Shown here in pieces: positions 16,881-30,072 of a stretch of 64,000 nucleotides of DNA. The stretch is from Methanoregulaceae archaeon. GTDB taxonomy: Archaea; Halobacteriota; Methanomicrobia; Methanomicrobiales; Methanospirillaceae. The notes under the pieces are model-generated. The model saw nothing but the letters and a program-made list of their open reading frames with translations. It was not told the DNA's origin and did no database searches. Position 1 is the first letter of the stretch. The number at the start of each line of letters is the position of its first letter. The DNA lies in contig JACTVG010000002.1 in assembly GCA_015660965.1 (NCBI GenBank), positions 1 to 64,000 of the forward strand, read 5' to 3'. The translations under genes were made by a program, and so were the position numbers.

Positions 16881-17420
16881 ATGGATACGAAGCTGTCATT
16901 TATTATCCGAGGATTAATTGGGGTAATTTTTGGGCTGCTTACACTTTTCTTTCCCGATATTACACGTGGAACGTTTATTACCATTTTTGGGGTTCTTGTT
17001 ATTGGAGGGATTCTCCTATCCCTTTTTCTTGCCACAACCTCATCGAGTGAGGAAACGATGTTTTGGTTTGGAGTGTCTGTTCTCCTTCTCGTAATCGGTA
17101 TTGTAGCCTTCTTTATTCACAACATAATTGAAATCATCTTTATCCTTATTATTGCCGGCTGGGCATTTTATATCGCTTTTACAGGAATATCGTTTGCTAT
17201 CTCGCAACCAAGAACGAAATACTCTATTATCATCGGGATGTTTGTCATATGTGCCATCATTCAAATCTTAATTTACATATACGCTCCAATCCTCTTAAAA
17301 GATCCAATACTTATGGTTCTCGGGATATTCGCTATGGTATTTGGGTTATTCTCTCTCTTGATGGGTTGGTATATTCATGAGGAATCCATTAAAGGACATG
17401 TAAACATAAACAAGGAGTAA
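16881..17420 (+). CDS. HdeD/DUF308-like membrane protein
   Basis: A 179-residue protein with six transmembrane helices arranged as three hairpins: RGLIGVIFGLLTLFFPDITR, then TFITIFGVLVIGGILLSLFL, VSVLLLVIGIVAFFI, IIEIIFILIIAGWAFYIAF, and two more. The repeated 'G...G..LLxFP' pattern is typical of the HdeD (DUF308) family, associated with acid resistance in enterobacteria and of unknown role in archaea. The start ATG follows a weak GTGAG. Confidence 0.75.
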   Translation: MDTKLSFIIRGLIGVIFGLLTLFFPDITRGTFITIFGVLVIGGILLSLFLATTSSSEETMFWFGVSVLLLVIGIVAFFIHNIIEIIFILIIAGWAFYIAFTGISFAISQPRTKYSIIIGMFVICAIIQILIYIYAPILLKDPILMVLGIFAMVFGLFSLLMGWYIHEESIKGHVNINKE

Positions 17421-17502
17421 AATGTTTTTTAAAAGAGGGATACTCTTCACCTTACTTTTCCTTCCTTTATTTGATGAGGCATACTTTCGGTGAATCGTCG
17501 AA

Positions 17503-18669
17503 ATGATCTATGATGTTGTCGTTGTTGGTGCAGGTCCAGCTGGTTGCGCAGCCGCACAATCGTGTGCAAAGAAGGGTCTTTCGACACTTTGCATAGAAGA
17601 ACATGGAACGATTGGTTACCCCATCCAATGTGCGGGACTGCTTTCTGTAGCCGCATTCGACGAGTGTCGAGTTTCCCAACACTCTGTTCTCAATACCGTG
17701 AACGGAGCACGTCTGATCTCAAGTAAAGATAATGCTCTTCACTTTGATGCAAAAAAAACAAAAGCCTTTGTTGTAGACCGCGGTGTTTTAGACAAAGAAA
17801 TGGCAATAGCAGCTGCTGATGCAGGTGCAGAATTCCTAACAAAAACTGCCCTTTTTGATCTTAATAGCACATCTGTACGAACTCAAGGAATTCACGGGAA
17901 GAGGGAATTTAATTATCATATTCTAATTGCTGCTGACGGTCCAAGGAGCACGGTTGCTCGATTAATGCAAATGAAAAGGTCCAATATCTATCTTGCCGGT
18001 ATTCAGGCAGACATGAAATTTGACATGGATCTGCGTTTTGTTGAAATCTACCCTGATGCTTCGCCAGAATTTTTTGGTTATGCGATCCCGATAGGGATAG
18101 ACAGAGTACGAATTGGGTTATGTGGTCAGACAAACGTTATGGAACGATTCAATGCATTCCGGAAAAAATTCGGTGATGTTTTTACCAATCTTGTGACAGG
18201 AACCATCCCCTTGGGTGTTATGCCTAAAACATACGGAAATCGCACACTATTTGTGGGTGATGCGGCAGGTTTTGTAAAACCAACATCCGGTGGTGGAGTC
18301 TATACTGGCGTAAGATCTGCTCGCCATGCTGCCTCTGTAGCTGTCGCAGCTTGTTCGCAGGATAGATTTGATGATAATTTTCTTGCCCAATATGAACATC
18401 GATGGCAGGCAGACTTTGGTGATATGCTGATATCAGGGCTTCGATTTTTCAAGCTGCGACAACAGTTGAACTCTGAAGATATCGATCGTCTAATCTGTGC
18501 AATGAATGATCCGGATATAATCGAGGCCATCATCAAATATGGAGATATGGATAATCCCGTTCCTCTTATCAAAAAGTTGATGCGCAACCCTTCGATATTT
18601 ACTGTAATGAGCACTTTGATGCGGTCTAGGTTTAGGTCAATCTTTAAAGAACAAATAAAATCTGTGTAA
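17503..18669 (+). CDS. Geranylgeranyl reductase family FAD-dependent oxidoreductase
   Basis: A 388-residue flavoprotein. The N-terminal dinucleotide fold is YDVVVVGAGPAGCAAAQSCA, followed by the family motif YPIQCAGLLS, and the second FAD motif TLFVGDAAGFVKPTSGGGVY. Members reduce geranylgeranyl chains; in archaea the best-known role is saturation of digeranylgeranylglycerophospholipids of the membrane. Substrate is inferred from family, and paralogues with other roles exist. Two further Cys in the C-terminal half are not in an obvious cluster. The gene appears monocistronic and converges on the first ECF operon. Confidence 0.87.
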   Translation: MIYDVVVVGAGPAGCAAAQSCAKKGLSTLCIEEHGTIGYPIQCAGLLSVAAFDECRVSQHSVLNTVNGARLISSKDNALHFDAKKTKAFVVDRGVLDKEMAIAAADAGAEFLTKTALFDLNSTSVRTQGIHGKREFNYHILIAADGPRSTVARLMQMKRSNIYLAGIQADMKFDMDLRFVEIYPDASPEFFGYAIPIGIDRVRIGLCGQTNVMERFNAFRKKFGDVFTNLVTGTIPLGVMPKTYGNRTLFVGDAAGFVKPTSGGGVYTGVRSARHAASVAVAACSQDRFDDNFLAQYEHRWQADFGDMLISGLRFFKLRQQLNSEDIDRLICAMNDPDIIEAIIKYGDMDNPVPLIKKLMRNPSIFTVMSTLMRSRFRSIFKEQIKSV

Positions 18670-18731
18670 TTTTTTTAGAATCTTTTTTATATTGAATTAA
18701 GGTCTCTCACGTCTCAGAAAGGTGTTTTATT

Positions 18732-19001
18732 TTATATTTTGAGATATTTGTATGATACAAAACTGGCAACTATAAGTACTGCCAGTATTATCCCGTAAAG
18801 AAGGGTATTTCCCTCAATGGAAAATCCAAACCAGTTGTTTCCGTGATCTTCCTGATTTATTGGGAGTCCAAGAGCATGATTAAATCTCTCTTCGATACCC
18901 ATTGGGCCAGTCATACTGTACGCAGTCAAGGCTACGATAACAATGATGACAACAATTACTCCAAAAATAATGATCCCTTTCTTATCTTTGAATAGTGTCA
19001 T
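18732..19001 (-). CDS. cbiN: CbiN/PDGLE-like component of ECF metal transporter
   Basis: An 89-residue protein with an N-terminal and a C-terminal transmembrane helix flanking an extracellular loop that contains GPMGIEERFNHALG, a divergent form of the PDGLE motif. In cobalt/nickel ECF transporters this auxiliary subunit helps load the metal into the M (substrate-binding) subunit. Its start overlaps the cbiM stop by 4 nt (ATGA). It is the last gene of the leftward cbiQ-cbiO-cbiM-cbiN operon. The gene symbol follows domain order rather than proven cobalt specificity. Confidence 0.75.
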   Translation of the reverse strand: MTLFKDKKGIIIFGVIVVIIVIVALTAYSMTGPMGIEERFNHALGLPINQEDHGNNWFGFSIEGNTLLYGIILAVLIVASFVSYKYLKI

Positions 19002-19648
19002 GAAACAGTACCTTCGAGTATATCAGGTCGTACCTTTCCGATATATGCAACAATCAGACCGGTAATAAAAGCCTCGATAACCGCAACACCCATATTCACA
19101 GCAGCGAGTAATGAAAGCCCTGTAAGAATTTGAAGTGTGCTCTGGGTGATACCTTGGATACCAGATATAAGGATGATTGCAATCATCACAATATTACCGC
19201 ATATTAAACCTACAAAGGTTGCAATTCCTGCACGGAAAAATAGACTGGAAGTCACTTTTTTCAATCCTCTATAAGAGAGATATGCGACAATTACTTCGGA
19301 GAAATTAACTAATACATTTGCTCCAATTAATCCCCATCCCCCATGACCTATTGCTGCAGACATGATATTGACAATAAAAACAATAAGAGTACCAAAAACT
19401 GGTCCTGCAAGAATACCAATGAGCGGTGTGAGATTCAGATGGACACCACCAAAAATAGGTATTTGTACTTGGAATATAGCAAAAGAGGCGGCTGTTACAA
19501 ATGCAGCCATTGTAATTTTTTTAACATCTTTCGTTTTCTTTATACGCAGTAGAAAAAGTGCAGATCCAATGAGTACAAGTGCGCATAACCACCACACTAT
19601 AACCCAAAACAAGGTAAACGAACCATCTTCAAGGTGAATATGTGCCAT
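18998..19648 (-). CDS. cbiM: CbiM-family S component (Ni/Co ECF transporter)
   Basis: A 216-residue substrate-binding membrane subunit with about six helices. The mature N terminus normally supplies metal ligands; here it reads MAHIHLEDGSF instead of the usual MHIPDG, so the His pattern is shifted (His3, His5). The CbiM core is visible in FGGVHLNLTPLIGILAGPVF and IGHGGWGLIGANVLVNFSEV. Metal specificity (Co or Ni) is not readable. It is flanked by cbiO (5 nt upstream) and cbiN (overlap). Confidence 0.82.
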   Translation of the reverse strand: MAHIHLEDGSFTLFWVIVWWLCALVLIGSALFLLRIKKTKDVKKITMAAFVTAASFAIFQVQIPIFGGVHLNLTPLIGILAGPVFGTLIVFIVNIMSAAIGHGGWGLIGANVLVNFSEVIVAYLSYRGLKKVTSSLFFRAGIATFVGLICGNIVMIAIILISGIQGITQSTLQILTGLSLLAAVNMGVAVIEAFITGLIVAYIGKVRPDILEGTVS

Positions 19649-19653
19649 TGTAT

Positions 19654-20547
19654 TTACTCAACGATTTTTTTACTAGTCACTTCTACTAACTGTTGAATTG
19701 TCAAAGGACGTTCAGTAGCAGATATGCCTTTTTCTATACACATTGCTCTATAGAGTTGAACGACAGTAGGTGGTTGCAATCCTGCACCATTTATTAACCG
19801 GTCATTATAAAACATGTCTGCTGGAGATCCCTCAGCACAAATAGAACCTCTTCTTACAAGACATACTCTGTCGGCTATTCGTGCAGCAAAATCGAGATCA
19901 TGCGTTGCAATGACGACGCTGATAGTAAATTTGTTTTTAAGTTCAAGGATTAACCGCTCAATAATATCGCTATGTAGTGGATCGAGATCAGAAGTGGGTT
20001 CATCTAATGCAATAATTTTAGGCTTCATTGCAAGGATGCCAGCGATTGAGATCAGTCTTTTTTGCCCACCACTTAAGAAATTCGGTAATTTATGAACTAG
20101 ATCCGAAGCCCCGACCGCTTTAAGTGCTGAAAGTGCAGCAGATTTTGCATTAGCATATGGTATTCCCATGTTGATTGGGCCGAACATCACATCATCAAGT
20201 ACTGTCGGAGCAAAGAGCTGATCATCAGAGCGTTGAAAGACTATCCCAACATCTTTCCAAAGATCTGCTGCCTCTTTACTGCCAATCAATCTCCCTCGAA
20301 CAACAATTTTTCCTTCAGATGGAGTCAATAGGCCATTTAAATGTTCGATAAGGGTAGATTTCCCGGAACCATTTGGACCACAAAGTGCAACAATCTCAGA
20401 TTCAAATACTCGAAAACACATCTGGTGAATACCGATAGTACCATCTGGATAAACATGACTTGCGCAATCAACATGGATCAACTCTTTTAAAGCAGTTGGG
20501 GGTTGAAAGCAGAGCTGATCTGGGGTTGGTGTTTTTAGAGAAGTCAT
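19654..20547 (-). CDS. cbiO: ECF transporter ATPase CbiO
   Basis: A 297-residue ABC ATPase energising the leftward metal ECF transporter. Walker A ALCGPNGSGKSTLIEHLNG, Q-loop VFQRSDDQLFAPTV (the QxxDDQLF form typical of ECF ATPases), signature LSGGQKRLISIAGILA, Walker B IIALDEPTSDLDPLHSD and the H-switch IATHDLDFA are all intact. The ATG at 20547 overlaps the cbiQ stop as ATGA; a GTG 18 nt further upstream is the alternative start. A C-terminal extension of about 50 residues follows the ATPase core. Confidence 0.93.
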   Translation of the reverse strand: MTSLKTPTPDQLCFQPPTALKELIHVDCASHVYPDGTIGIHQMCFRVFESEIVALCGPNGSGKSTLIEHLNGLLTPSEGKIVVRGRLIGSKEAADLWKDVGIVFQRSDDQLFAPTVLDDVMFGPINMGIPYANAKSAALSALKAVGASDLVHKLPNFLSGGQKRLISIAGILAMKPKIIALDEPTSDLDPLHSDIIERLILELKNKFTISVVIATHDLDFAARIADRVCLVRRGSICAEGSPADMFYNDRLINGAGLQPPTVVQLYRAMCIEKGISATERPLTIQQLVEVTSKKIVE

Positions 20548-21380
20548 AGAATATTCAATCCCCACTTTAGTTGAGAAGCAATCAAGATTGCAATTACAAT
20601 AATTGAAAAAATAACAATACTGATCATACCATATTGCGAAGGGGCAGGAACCTCGTTATTCATTGAAAAATGACCTTTGTAGCCCCGCGCTATCATTGCT
20701 TTATGTACACGTTCTGCCCTGTCAAATGATCTAATAAAAACAAGTGCAAAAACTTCTGCAAAAATTTTCCCTTGCATGCGAATACTATAGATGACTCCAC
20801 CACCACGGGAGCACACTGCTTTGAGCATTGCTGCTGTCATTGAAATTGTAAGAAATAGGAATCGGTATGAAAGCAAAAAGATCTGGTCGAGTGGTGCAGG
20901 AAAAATCCGTTCGATTACAGTCGCAAGATATGAGTACCGTGTTGTCATGAGAATGAAAAGAGAGAATGTGACCATAGTAAGTGCTTTTATTAAAAGTGAA
21001 ATGGCTATAAGAACTCCTTTATCAGTCAAAATCGCAGTGAGCCCAAATATTTTAAGTGAAATAAGTGGAAATCCTGGCTCACCCCATACAAGAATTCCAA
21101 TAAGCGAGAAAACAAATAAGATTGGAAGTGTATACCACAATATTAATTTTTTTGCAGGTAATCCTGCTATCAAATAAATGCAGATAACCGCCACGTAAAT
21201 TGATATCAACAAAATTATTGAATGAAGGACTGTAACAAGAACTACAAGTAATGTAAGGATAGCGAATTTTGTCCAAGGGCTCATAAATGCAAATACCGAT
21301 TTGTTATTTTCTGCGTACCATGTAATCAGATCGAGATCTGGGATATGTTCGGAAAATGTCGTTGTTGGCACAGTACTCAC
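20544..21380 (-). CDS. cbiQ: ECF transporter T component CbiQ
   Basis: A 278-residue transmembrane coupling subunit that links the ATPase to the CbiM subunit. Several hydrophobic helices are followed by the coupling helices, with the characteristic Ala-Arg-Gly in KAVCSRGGGVIYS and KAMIARGYKGHF. Start is a GTG at 21380; no ATG is available nearby in frame. First gene of the leftward operon, reading away from a 261-bp region shared with the second ECF operon. Confidence 0.88.
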   Translation of the reverse strand: MSTVPTTTFSEHIPDLDLITWYAENNKSVFAFMSPWTKFAILTLLVVLVTVLHSIILLISIYVAVICIYLIAGLPAKKLILWYTLPILFVFSLIGILVWGEPGFPLISLKIFGLTAILTDKGVLIAISLLIKALTMVTFSLFILMTTRYSYLATVIERIFPAPLDQIFLLSYRFLFLTISMTAAMLKAVCSRGGGVIYSIRMQGKIFAEVFALVFIRSFDRAERVHKAMIARGYKGHFSMNNEVPAPSQYGMISIVIFSIIVIAILIASQLKWGLNIL

Positions 21381-21548
21381 ATCATTTTTTCGTCAAATTA
21401 TTGTTCATTCTATCTCTGTCTTCTTTGTTTTCTTCGCTGATGGCATGAAGATTTGGTGTAATCTCTGCTTTTATAGTCTTGGTAATGAACGATTGATTCA
21501 ATGATATCCAATAATAAAATATAATCACAACATTATTATGAAAAAAAT

Positions 21549-21590
21549 TAACATTTTTTAAACTGAATATTAAATCATAACATTTTTTAA
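21549..21590. repeat. Two 13-bp direct repeats in the divergent ECF promoter region
   Basis: TAACATTTTTTAA occurs at 21549-21561 and again at 21578-21590, start to start 29 bp (just under three helical turns). They lie upstream of the NikR-like box and the rightward cbiM. They may be activator sites or two TATA-like elements; AT-richness raises the chance of coincidence. Confidence 0.4.
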
Positions 21591-21597
21591 CTACTCA

Positions 21598-21625
21598 GTG
21601 TTACATAATTTAAGAAAAGTAATAA
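21598..21625. promoter_or_regulatory. Candidate NikR operator
   Basis: The sequence is GTGTTAC, then 14 bases, then GTAATAA. The NikR consensus reported for many archaea and deltaproteobacteria is GTGTTAC-N13/14-GTAACAC. The left half matches fully, the right half 5 of 7, and the spacer is correct. It lies 17 bp before the rightward cbiM start, where binding would block transcription start or elongation. This favours nickel as the metal of the rightward transporter. No NikR gene is in the window. Confidence 0.55.
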
Positions 21626-21641
21626 CTTATAGGTTCACATC

Positions 21642-22643
21642 ATGCACATCCCCGACGGCTTCCTCCCAATCTCACAGGCTATCGGTTACTGGATCATCGC
21701 ACTTGTCTTCATTGTGCTTTCGCTACGCTGGGCAAAACGTGAGATGAGCGAGGAAAAAGTGCCGCTTGTTGCGGTGCTTGCCGCTGGTATCTTCGCTATC
21801 CAGACACTGAATATGGCGCTCCCGATCTCTGTTATCCCCGGTGGCGTAAGCGGGCATGTTGTGGGAGCCGCGCTTGCTGCTATCGTGCTTGGTTCACCCT
21901 TTGCCGCTGTGTTTATTCTTACGCTCGTCCTTGTGCTTCAGGGCATTTTCTTTGGTGATGGAGGGATTACTTCAATGGGGGCTAATATCATCAATATGGG
22001 TGTTCTGGCGGGATTTTTCGGGTTTTACACGTACCGATCCATCAACACAGTCTTCCACAACCGGTTTTATGCGGCGTTTATAGCAGGCTGGATATCGGTG
22101 TTTATTCCATCGATTGTCTGTGCGGTTGAGCTTGCTGTTGCAGGCACCGTGCCGGCTGCCTTTGCCCTTGTCAGTATGGGCGTTTACCATGCCGTCATCG
22201 GGATTATTGAAGGTGGTGTCACTGCATTTGCTCTCTCACTCATCATCCTTGCACGCCCAGATATTGTTGGTTGCGAAAGTCCCGCGAAAACAGGTAAGGC
22301 AAAGGATATGATCATCGTTGCAGGTATTACCGTAGCACTAGCAATTGCGATCTTTGCACCGTATTATGCATCCACGTATCCTGACGCATTGGACAGCACG
22401 TTCCTTTCCGCATACGGGGTAAAAGACACAAATATCGTCCATATTGACCAATCAAAGGCAGTTTTGGCAGAAGTGGCCGTCGCAGAAAAGACCGGCAACA
22501 CATTCTCATGGGCTGCACCGCTTCCTGACTATACCCTACCGGGACTGGACAAACCGGGAAAAGTGCTTGCAATAATCTTTGGTGTGCTTGTGCTCTTCAT
22601 TCTTGGTTTTGGTATCAGCCGGGTCATTACCAGAAAAAATTGA
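21642..22643 (+). CDS. CbiM-PDGLE fusion, S component of a second Ni/Co ECF transporter
   Basis: A 333-residue protein. Residues 1-215 are a canonical CbiM/NikM subunit starting MHIPDGFLPISQAIGYW, with the N-terminal Met-His-...-His metal site (His2) and GGVSGHVVGAALAAIVLGS and GGITSMGANIINMGV in the core. Residues about 225-333 are a fused PDGLE/CbiN-like module: a helix, the loop YPDALDSTFLSAYGV, and a C-terminal helix. The fusion replaces the separate CbiN of the leftward operon. Its DNA is clearly GC-richer than that operon. A NikR-like box directly upstream suggests Ni. Weak Shine-Dalgarno AGGT. Confidence 0.88.
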   Translation: MHIPDGFLPISQAIGYWIIALVFIVLSLRWAKREMSEEKVPLVAVLAAGIFAIQTLNMALPISVIPGGVSGHVVGAALAAIVLGSPFAAVFILTLVLVLQGIFFGDGGITSMGANIINMGVLAGFFGFYTYRSINTVFHNRFYAAFIAGWISVFIPSIVCAVELAVAGTVPAAFALVSMGVYHAVIGIIEGGVTAFALSLIILARPDIVGCESPAKTGKAKDMIIVAGITVALAIAIFAPYYASTYPDALDSTFLSAYGVKDTNIVHIDQSKAVLAEVAVAEKTGNTFSWAAPLPDYTLPGLDKPGKVLAIIFGVLVLFILGFGISRVITRKN

Positions 22644-22688
22644 GAGGATTTTTTTTGTAAAAAAATCCAATACTAATCGGATTTCCTC

Positions 22689-23537
22689 ATGCACCTCATC
22701 GAGACCCGCAATCTCACCTACATCTATCCCGGCAACGTAACGGCATTACACTCTGTAAACTTCGTCGCTCCTCGCAATGCCCGTATAGCTGTCATCGGAT
22801 CAAACGGCGCCGGCAAGAGTACGCTCTTTAAATGTTTCAACGGGATATTCAAACCGACCTCAGGTTCGGTCTTGATCCGTGGCGAACCAATCACTCAGGA
22901 TAATATCCGTGAGGTGCGGAAGTTTGTAGGGATCATATTCCAGAACGCCGATGACCAAATCTTTTCACCGACTGTAGAACAGGATGTCGCGTTCGGCCCC
23001 ACCAACCTTGGACTCGACGAGGAAACAATCCACCACCGAGTGCATGAAGCGCTCAAGCTCGTTGGGATCGAAGACCTTGCCCACCGGGTGCCACACCATC
23101 TAAGTGGTGGTGAGAAGAAACGGGTCGCAATCGCAGGCGTGATTGCGATGGAGCCTGAAGTCCTCGTGCTTGATGAACCCACCGCCGGTCTTGACCCCAG
23201 GGGCGTTCATGACCTTATCACGTTCATCAACTCCCTTTCAAAACAGTACGGTATGACGGTAATCTTTTCCACTCATGATGTTTCGATGGTTGCTGAGGTT
23301 GCAGATTACGTATATGTCATGAACAAGGGGCTTTTTGTCGCAGAGGGTAGCGTAGAAGACATCTTCTTACAGCCTGACATGCTCAAATCCATACGTCTTG
23401 ATGTCCCGGTTCTGCCAAAGCTTATCCGTTCGCTCCAGAAAAATGGTGTTCCTATACCCATGGCATACACCTATGAGGATGCTGAACAGGCGCTGATACG
23501 TGCATACAAGGGTCCCCAGAAAGATACTCCCCAGTAA
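22689..23537 (+). CDS. ECF transporter ATPase (second system)
   Basis: A 282-residue CbiO-type ATPase. Walker A IGSNGAGKSTLFKCFNG, Q-loop IFQNADDQIFSPTVEQDV, signature LSGGEKKRVAIAGVIA, Walker B VLVLDEPTAGLDPRG and H-switch FSTHDVSMVAEVADYVYV are complete. It lies 45 nt after the CbiM fusion and its stop overlaps the start of the following CbiQ gene by 1 nt. It differs throughout from the leftward CbiO, so the two systems are not a recent duplication. Confidence 0.93.
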   Translation: MHLIETRNLTYIYPGNVTALHSVNFVAPRNARIAVIGSNGAGKSTLFKCFNGIFKPTSGSVLIRGEPITQDNIREVRKFVGIIFQNADDQIFSPTVEQDVAFGPTNLGLDEETIHHRVHEALKLVGIEDLAHRVPHHLSGGEKKRVAIAGVIAMEPEVLVLDEPTAGLDPRGVHDLITFINSLSKQYGMTVIFSTHDVSMVAEVADYVYVMNKGLFVAEGSVEDIFLQPDMLKSIRLDVPVLPKLIRSLQKNGVPIPMAYTYEDAEQALIRAYKGPQKDTPQ

Positions 23538-24364
23538 TGATCGAAGAACTCTTTTACATTGAAAAAACGGCGTATAAAAACAGTGTTATCCATCGGCTTG
23601 ATGCACGCGTGAAGATCGTAAGCATGCTTGCGCTGATCATTGCGATGGTTGCACTTCCATATACGCCTGTTGTCTTTACCGTTGGTTTGATATTTTTTGC
23701 CTTTTTTGCAATTCTCTGGACTCTCTCCTTGCTTCCTGTGCCCGTCTATGCAAAGCGCTTGCTGATGGTGCTCCCGTTCGGGCTCTTTATCATCCTCTTC
23801 CAGATCTTTTTTACCAATCGATATTATCCAGTATTTCACGTAATCGCAAATCTTCCCTTTGGGATCCACATATATGCCGAATCAATCGAGTTTGCTGCTA
23901 TTCTGTTGGTGAAGTTTATAGTCTGTGTCTCGGCAATCATTCTGCTCTCATCTACGACAAAGCTCCATGATATGCTCGAAGGTGCTGGGCGCATGGGTTT
24001 GCCTCCAGAGTTTGCTCTCACGCTTGGCATGATGATCCGTTATCTCTTTGTATTCGGCTATATGTACCGGAAGATCAATGAATCGCTTGCCACACGGTGT
24101 TTTGATCCGTTCAACTCTGCACTGTCATATCGCTACCGGATAAAACAGCTCGGTTATACCGTTGGCACCATCTTCATTCGGTCGTACCAGCAGGGTGAAC
24201 GCGTCTACACAAGCATGCTCTGCCGGGGGTATGGGAAAGAAAGCCATATCTTCATTCTAAAAAAACCGCTCCGTGCGATTGACTGGACGTTTCTTGTGAT
24301 CTGTCTTGCTTTTTTCATAACCGTCCCATTCGTTATATGGCTGACCACAGTCCGTCTCTATTAG
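23537..24364 (+). CDS. ECF transporter T component CbiQ (second system)
   Basis: A 275-residue transmembrane coupling subunit. The CbiQ/NikQ opening IEKTAYKNSVIHRLDARVKI and the coupling motif YTSMLCRGYGKES identify it. Four to five hydrophobic helices are visible. Together with the two preceding genes it makes a complete rightward M(PDGLE)-O-Q transporter. A small gene of unknown function follows after 38 nt. Confidence 0.88.
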   Translation: MIEELFYIEKTAYKNSVIHRLDARVKIVSMLALIIAMVALPYTPVVFTVGLIFFAFFAILWTLSLLPVPVYAKRLLMVLPFGLFIILFQIFFTNRYYPVFHVIANLPFGIHIYAESIEFAAILLVKFIVCVSAIILLSSTTKLHDMLEGAGRMGLPPEFALTLGMMIRYLFVFGYMYRKINESLATRCFDPFNSALSYRYRIKQLGYTVGTIFIRSYQQGERVYTSMLCRGYGKESHIFILKKPLRAIDWTFLVICLAFFITVPFVIWLTTVRLY

Positions 24365-24402
24365 ACCATCCCTTTTTTATATTCCTGCCCCATCATCTCT
24401 TC

Positions 24403-24711
24403 ATGGCAAATTCATTCGGACATGGGTTTATCACCAGCATCATGCTGATTGCAAAACACTTTGCATTCCCGCCGGAACAAGCATGGTTTGGCGCTGCCGA
24501 TCACCTTGAAGGACTTGTTGTACCAGATCAGTTCAAAGACACGGAAGTGGATCAATTGGTAACTGTATTGCGTAAGAAGGTTATCTGGCACCAACCTGGT
24601 ACAATGGATAAGGAAGATGCACATGATGTAATTGTTGCACTCAATAATCTTGTTCTTGCGATTGACCGAGCTCTAGGAATTAAAGACCCTGATATTGGGA
24701 CATATCATTAA
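24403..24711 (+). CDS. Conserved-looking protein of unknown function linked to the second ECF operon
   Basis: A 102-residue soluble protein beginning MANSFGHGFITSIMLIAKHF and containing FGAADHLEGLVVPDQFKDTE and a C-terminal helical part VIVALNNLVLAIDRALGIKD. I do not recognise a family. His residues are frequent in the first half (four of the first 45 residues). Spacing (38 nt) and GC-rich opening suggest co-transcription with the transporter, hence a possible metal-related role, but this is inference. The longer frame from 24337 overlaps cbiQ and is not preferred. Confidence 0.65.
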   Translation: MANSFGHGFITSIMLIAKHFAFPPEQAWFGAADHLEGLVVPDQFKDTEVDQLVTVLRKKVIWHQPGTMDKEDAHDVIVALNNLVLAIDRALGIKDPDIGTYH

Positions 24712-24800
24712 GCTATAACCTAAAAATTCGCAAATTGAAGTGTATCCAATTCGCTAATTTTTTGTTAAATTTTTGTGTAAATGCCATGTCATAAACATTA

Positions 24801-29510
<4,710 letters not shown>

Positions 29511-29612
29511 TACTTTTTCAGTTTAACTAAGTTTGGAACCAAATAATTCCACCACCCCTAGGATGGAATTGTTTTTTTTCTTTCAAGATGAGATCAAATA
29601 AAGGTGATTCTA

Positions 29613-30029
29613 ATGTTTCGAAAGAAGTTTTATGTCACTTCTCAACGTGAAGGTGATATCATAGATCTAACTTCTCATATAAAGAAGATTGTAGCAGAGA
29701 GTAAAGTAAAAGATGGACTTATTCATCTTTTTGTCCAACATTCTACAGCGGCACTCACAACCATTGAATTTGAGCCCGGAGTACTTTCGGATCTTAAACG
29801 GGCACTTGCCGTTATAGCACCTGAAAACGCTGATTATGCTCATAACTCACGCTGGGGCGATGGTAATGGGAGGTCACACGTAAAGGCGGCTATTGTAGGA
29901 CCTTCGATAACCGTCCCGCTGGAGGGCGGAAATCTGGCATGTGGTACTTGGCAACAAATAGTGTTACTCGAACTGGATGTAAATGCAGGACGTGAACGGA
30001 CTGTACTTTGTACAGTGATTGGAGAGTAA
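29613..30029 (+). CDS. YjbQ/UPF0047 family protein
   Basis: A 138-residue protein of the UPF0047 (YjbQ) family, small trimeric enzymes reported to have weak thiamine-phosphate synthase activity. Family motifs: VQHSTAALTTIEFEPGVLSD, HNSRWGDGNGRSHVKAAIVG and VPLEGGNLACGTWQQIVLLE. The conserved His and Asp residues expected around a metal or phosphate site are present. Start ATG at 29613 is placed after AAAGGTGAT; the GTG in that site is the frame's first start codon but is part of the Shine-Dalgarno. Confidence 0.92.
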   Translation: MFRKKFYVTSQREGDIIDLTSHIKKIVAESKVKDGLIHLFVQHSTAALTTIEFEPGVLSDLKRALAVIAPENADYAHNSRWGDGNGRSHVKAAIVGPSITVPLEGGNLACGTWQQIVLLELDVNAGRERTVLCTVIGE

Positions 30030-30072
30030 ATTCTTGCGAAGGCACAGAGTCTTTATCAGCAATATTTCACTC

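Noticed and set aside
21381-21548. Search for a cobalamin riboswitch upstream of the ECF operons
   Set aside because: No B12-box-like element or extended base-paired structure is visible in this AT-rich stretch, and such riboswitches are uncommon in archaea.
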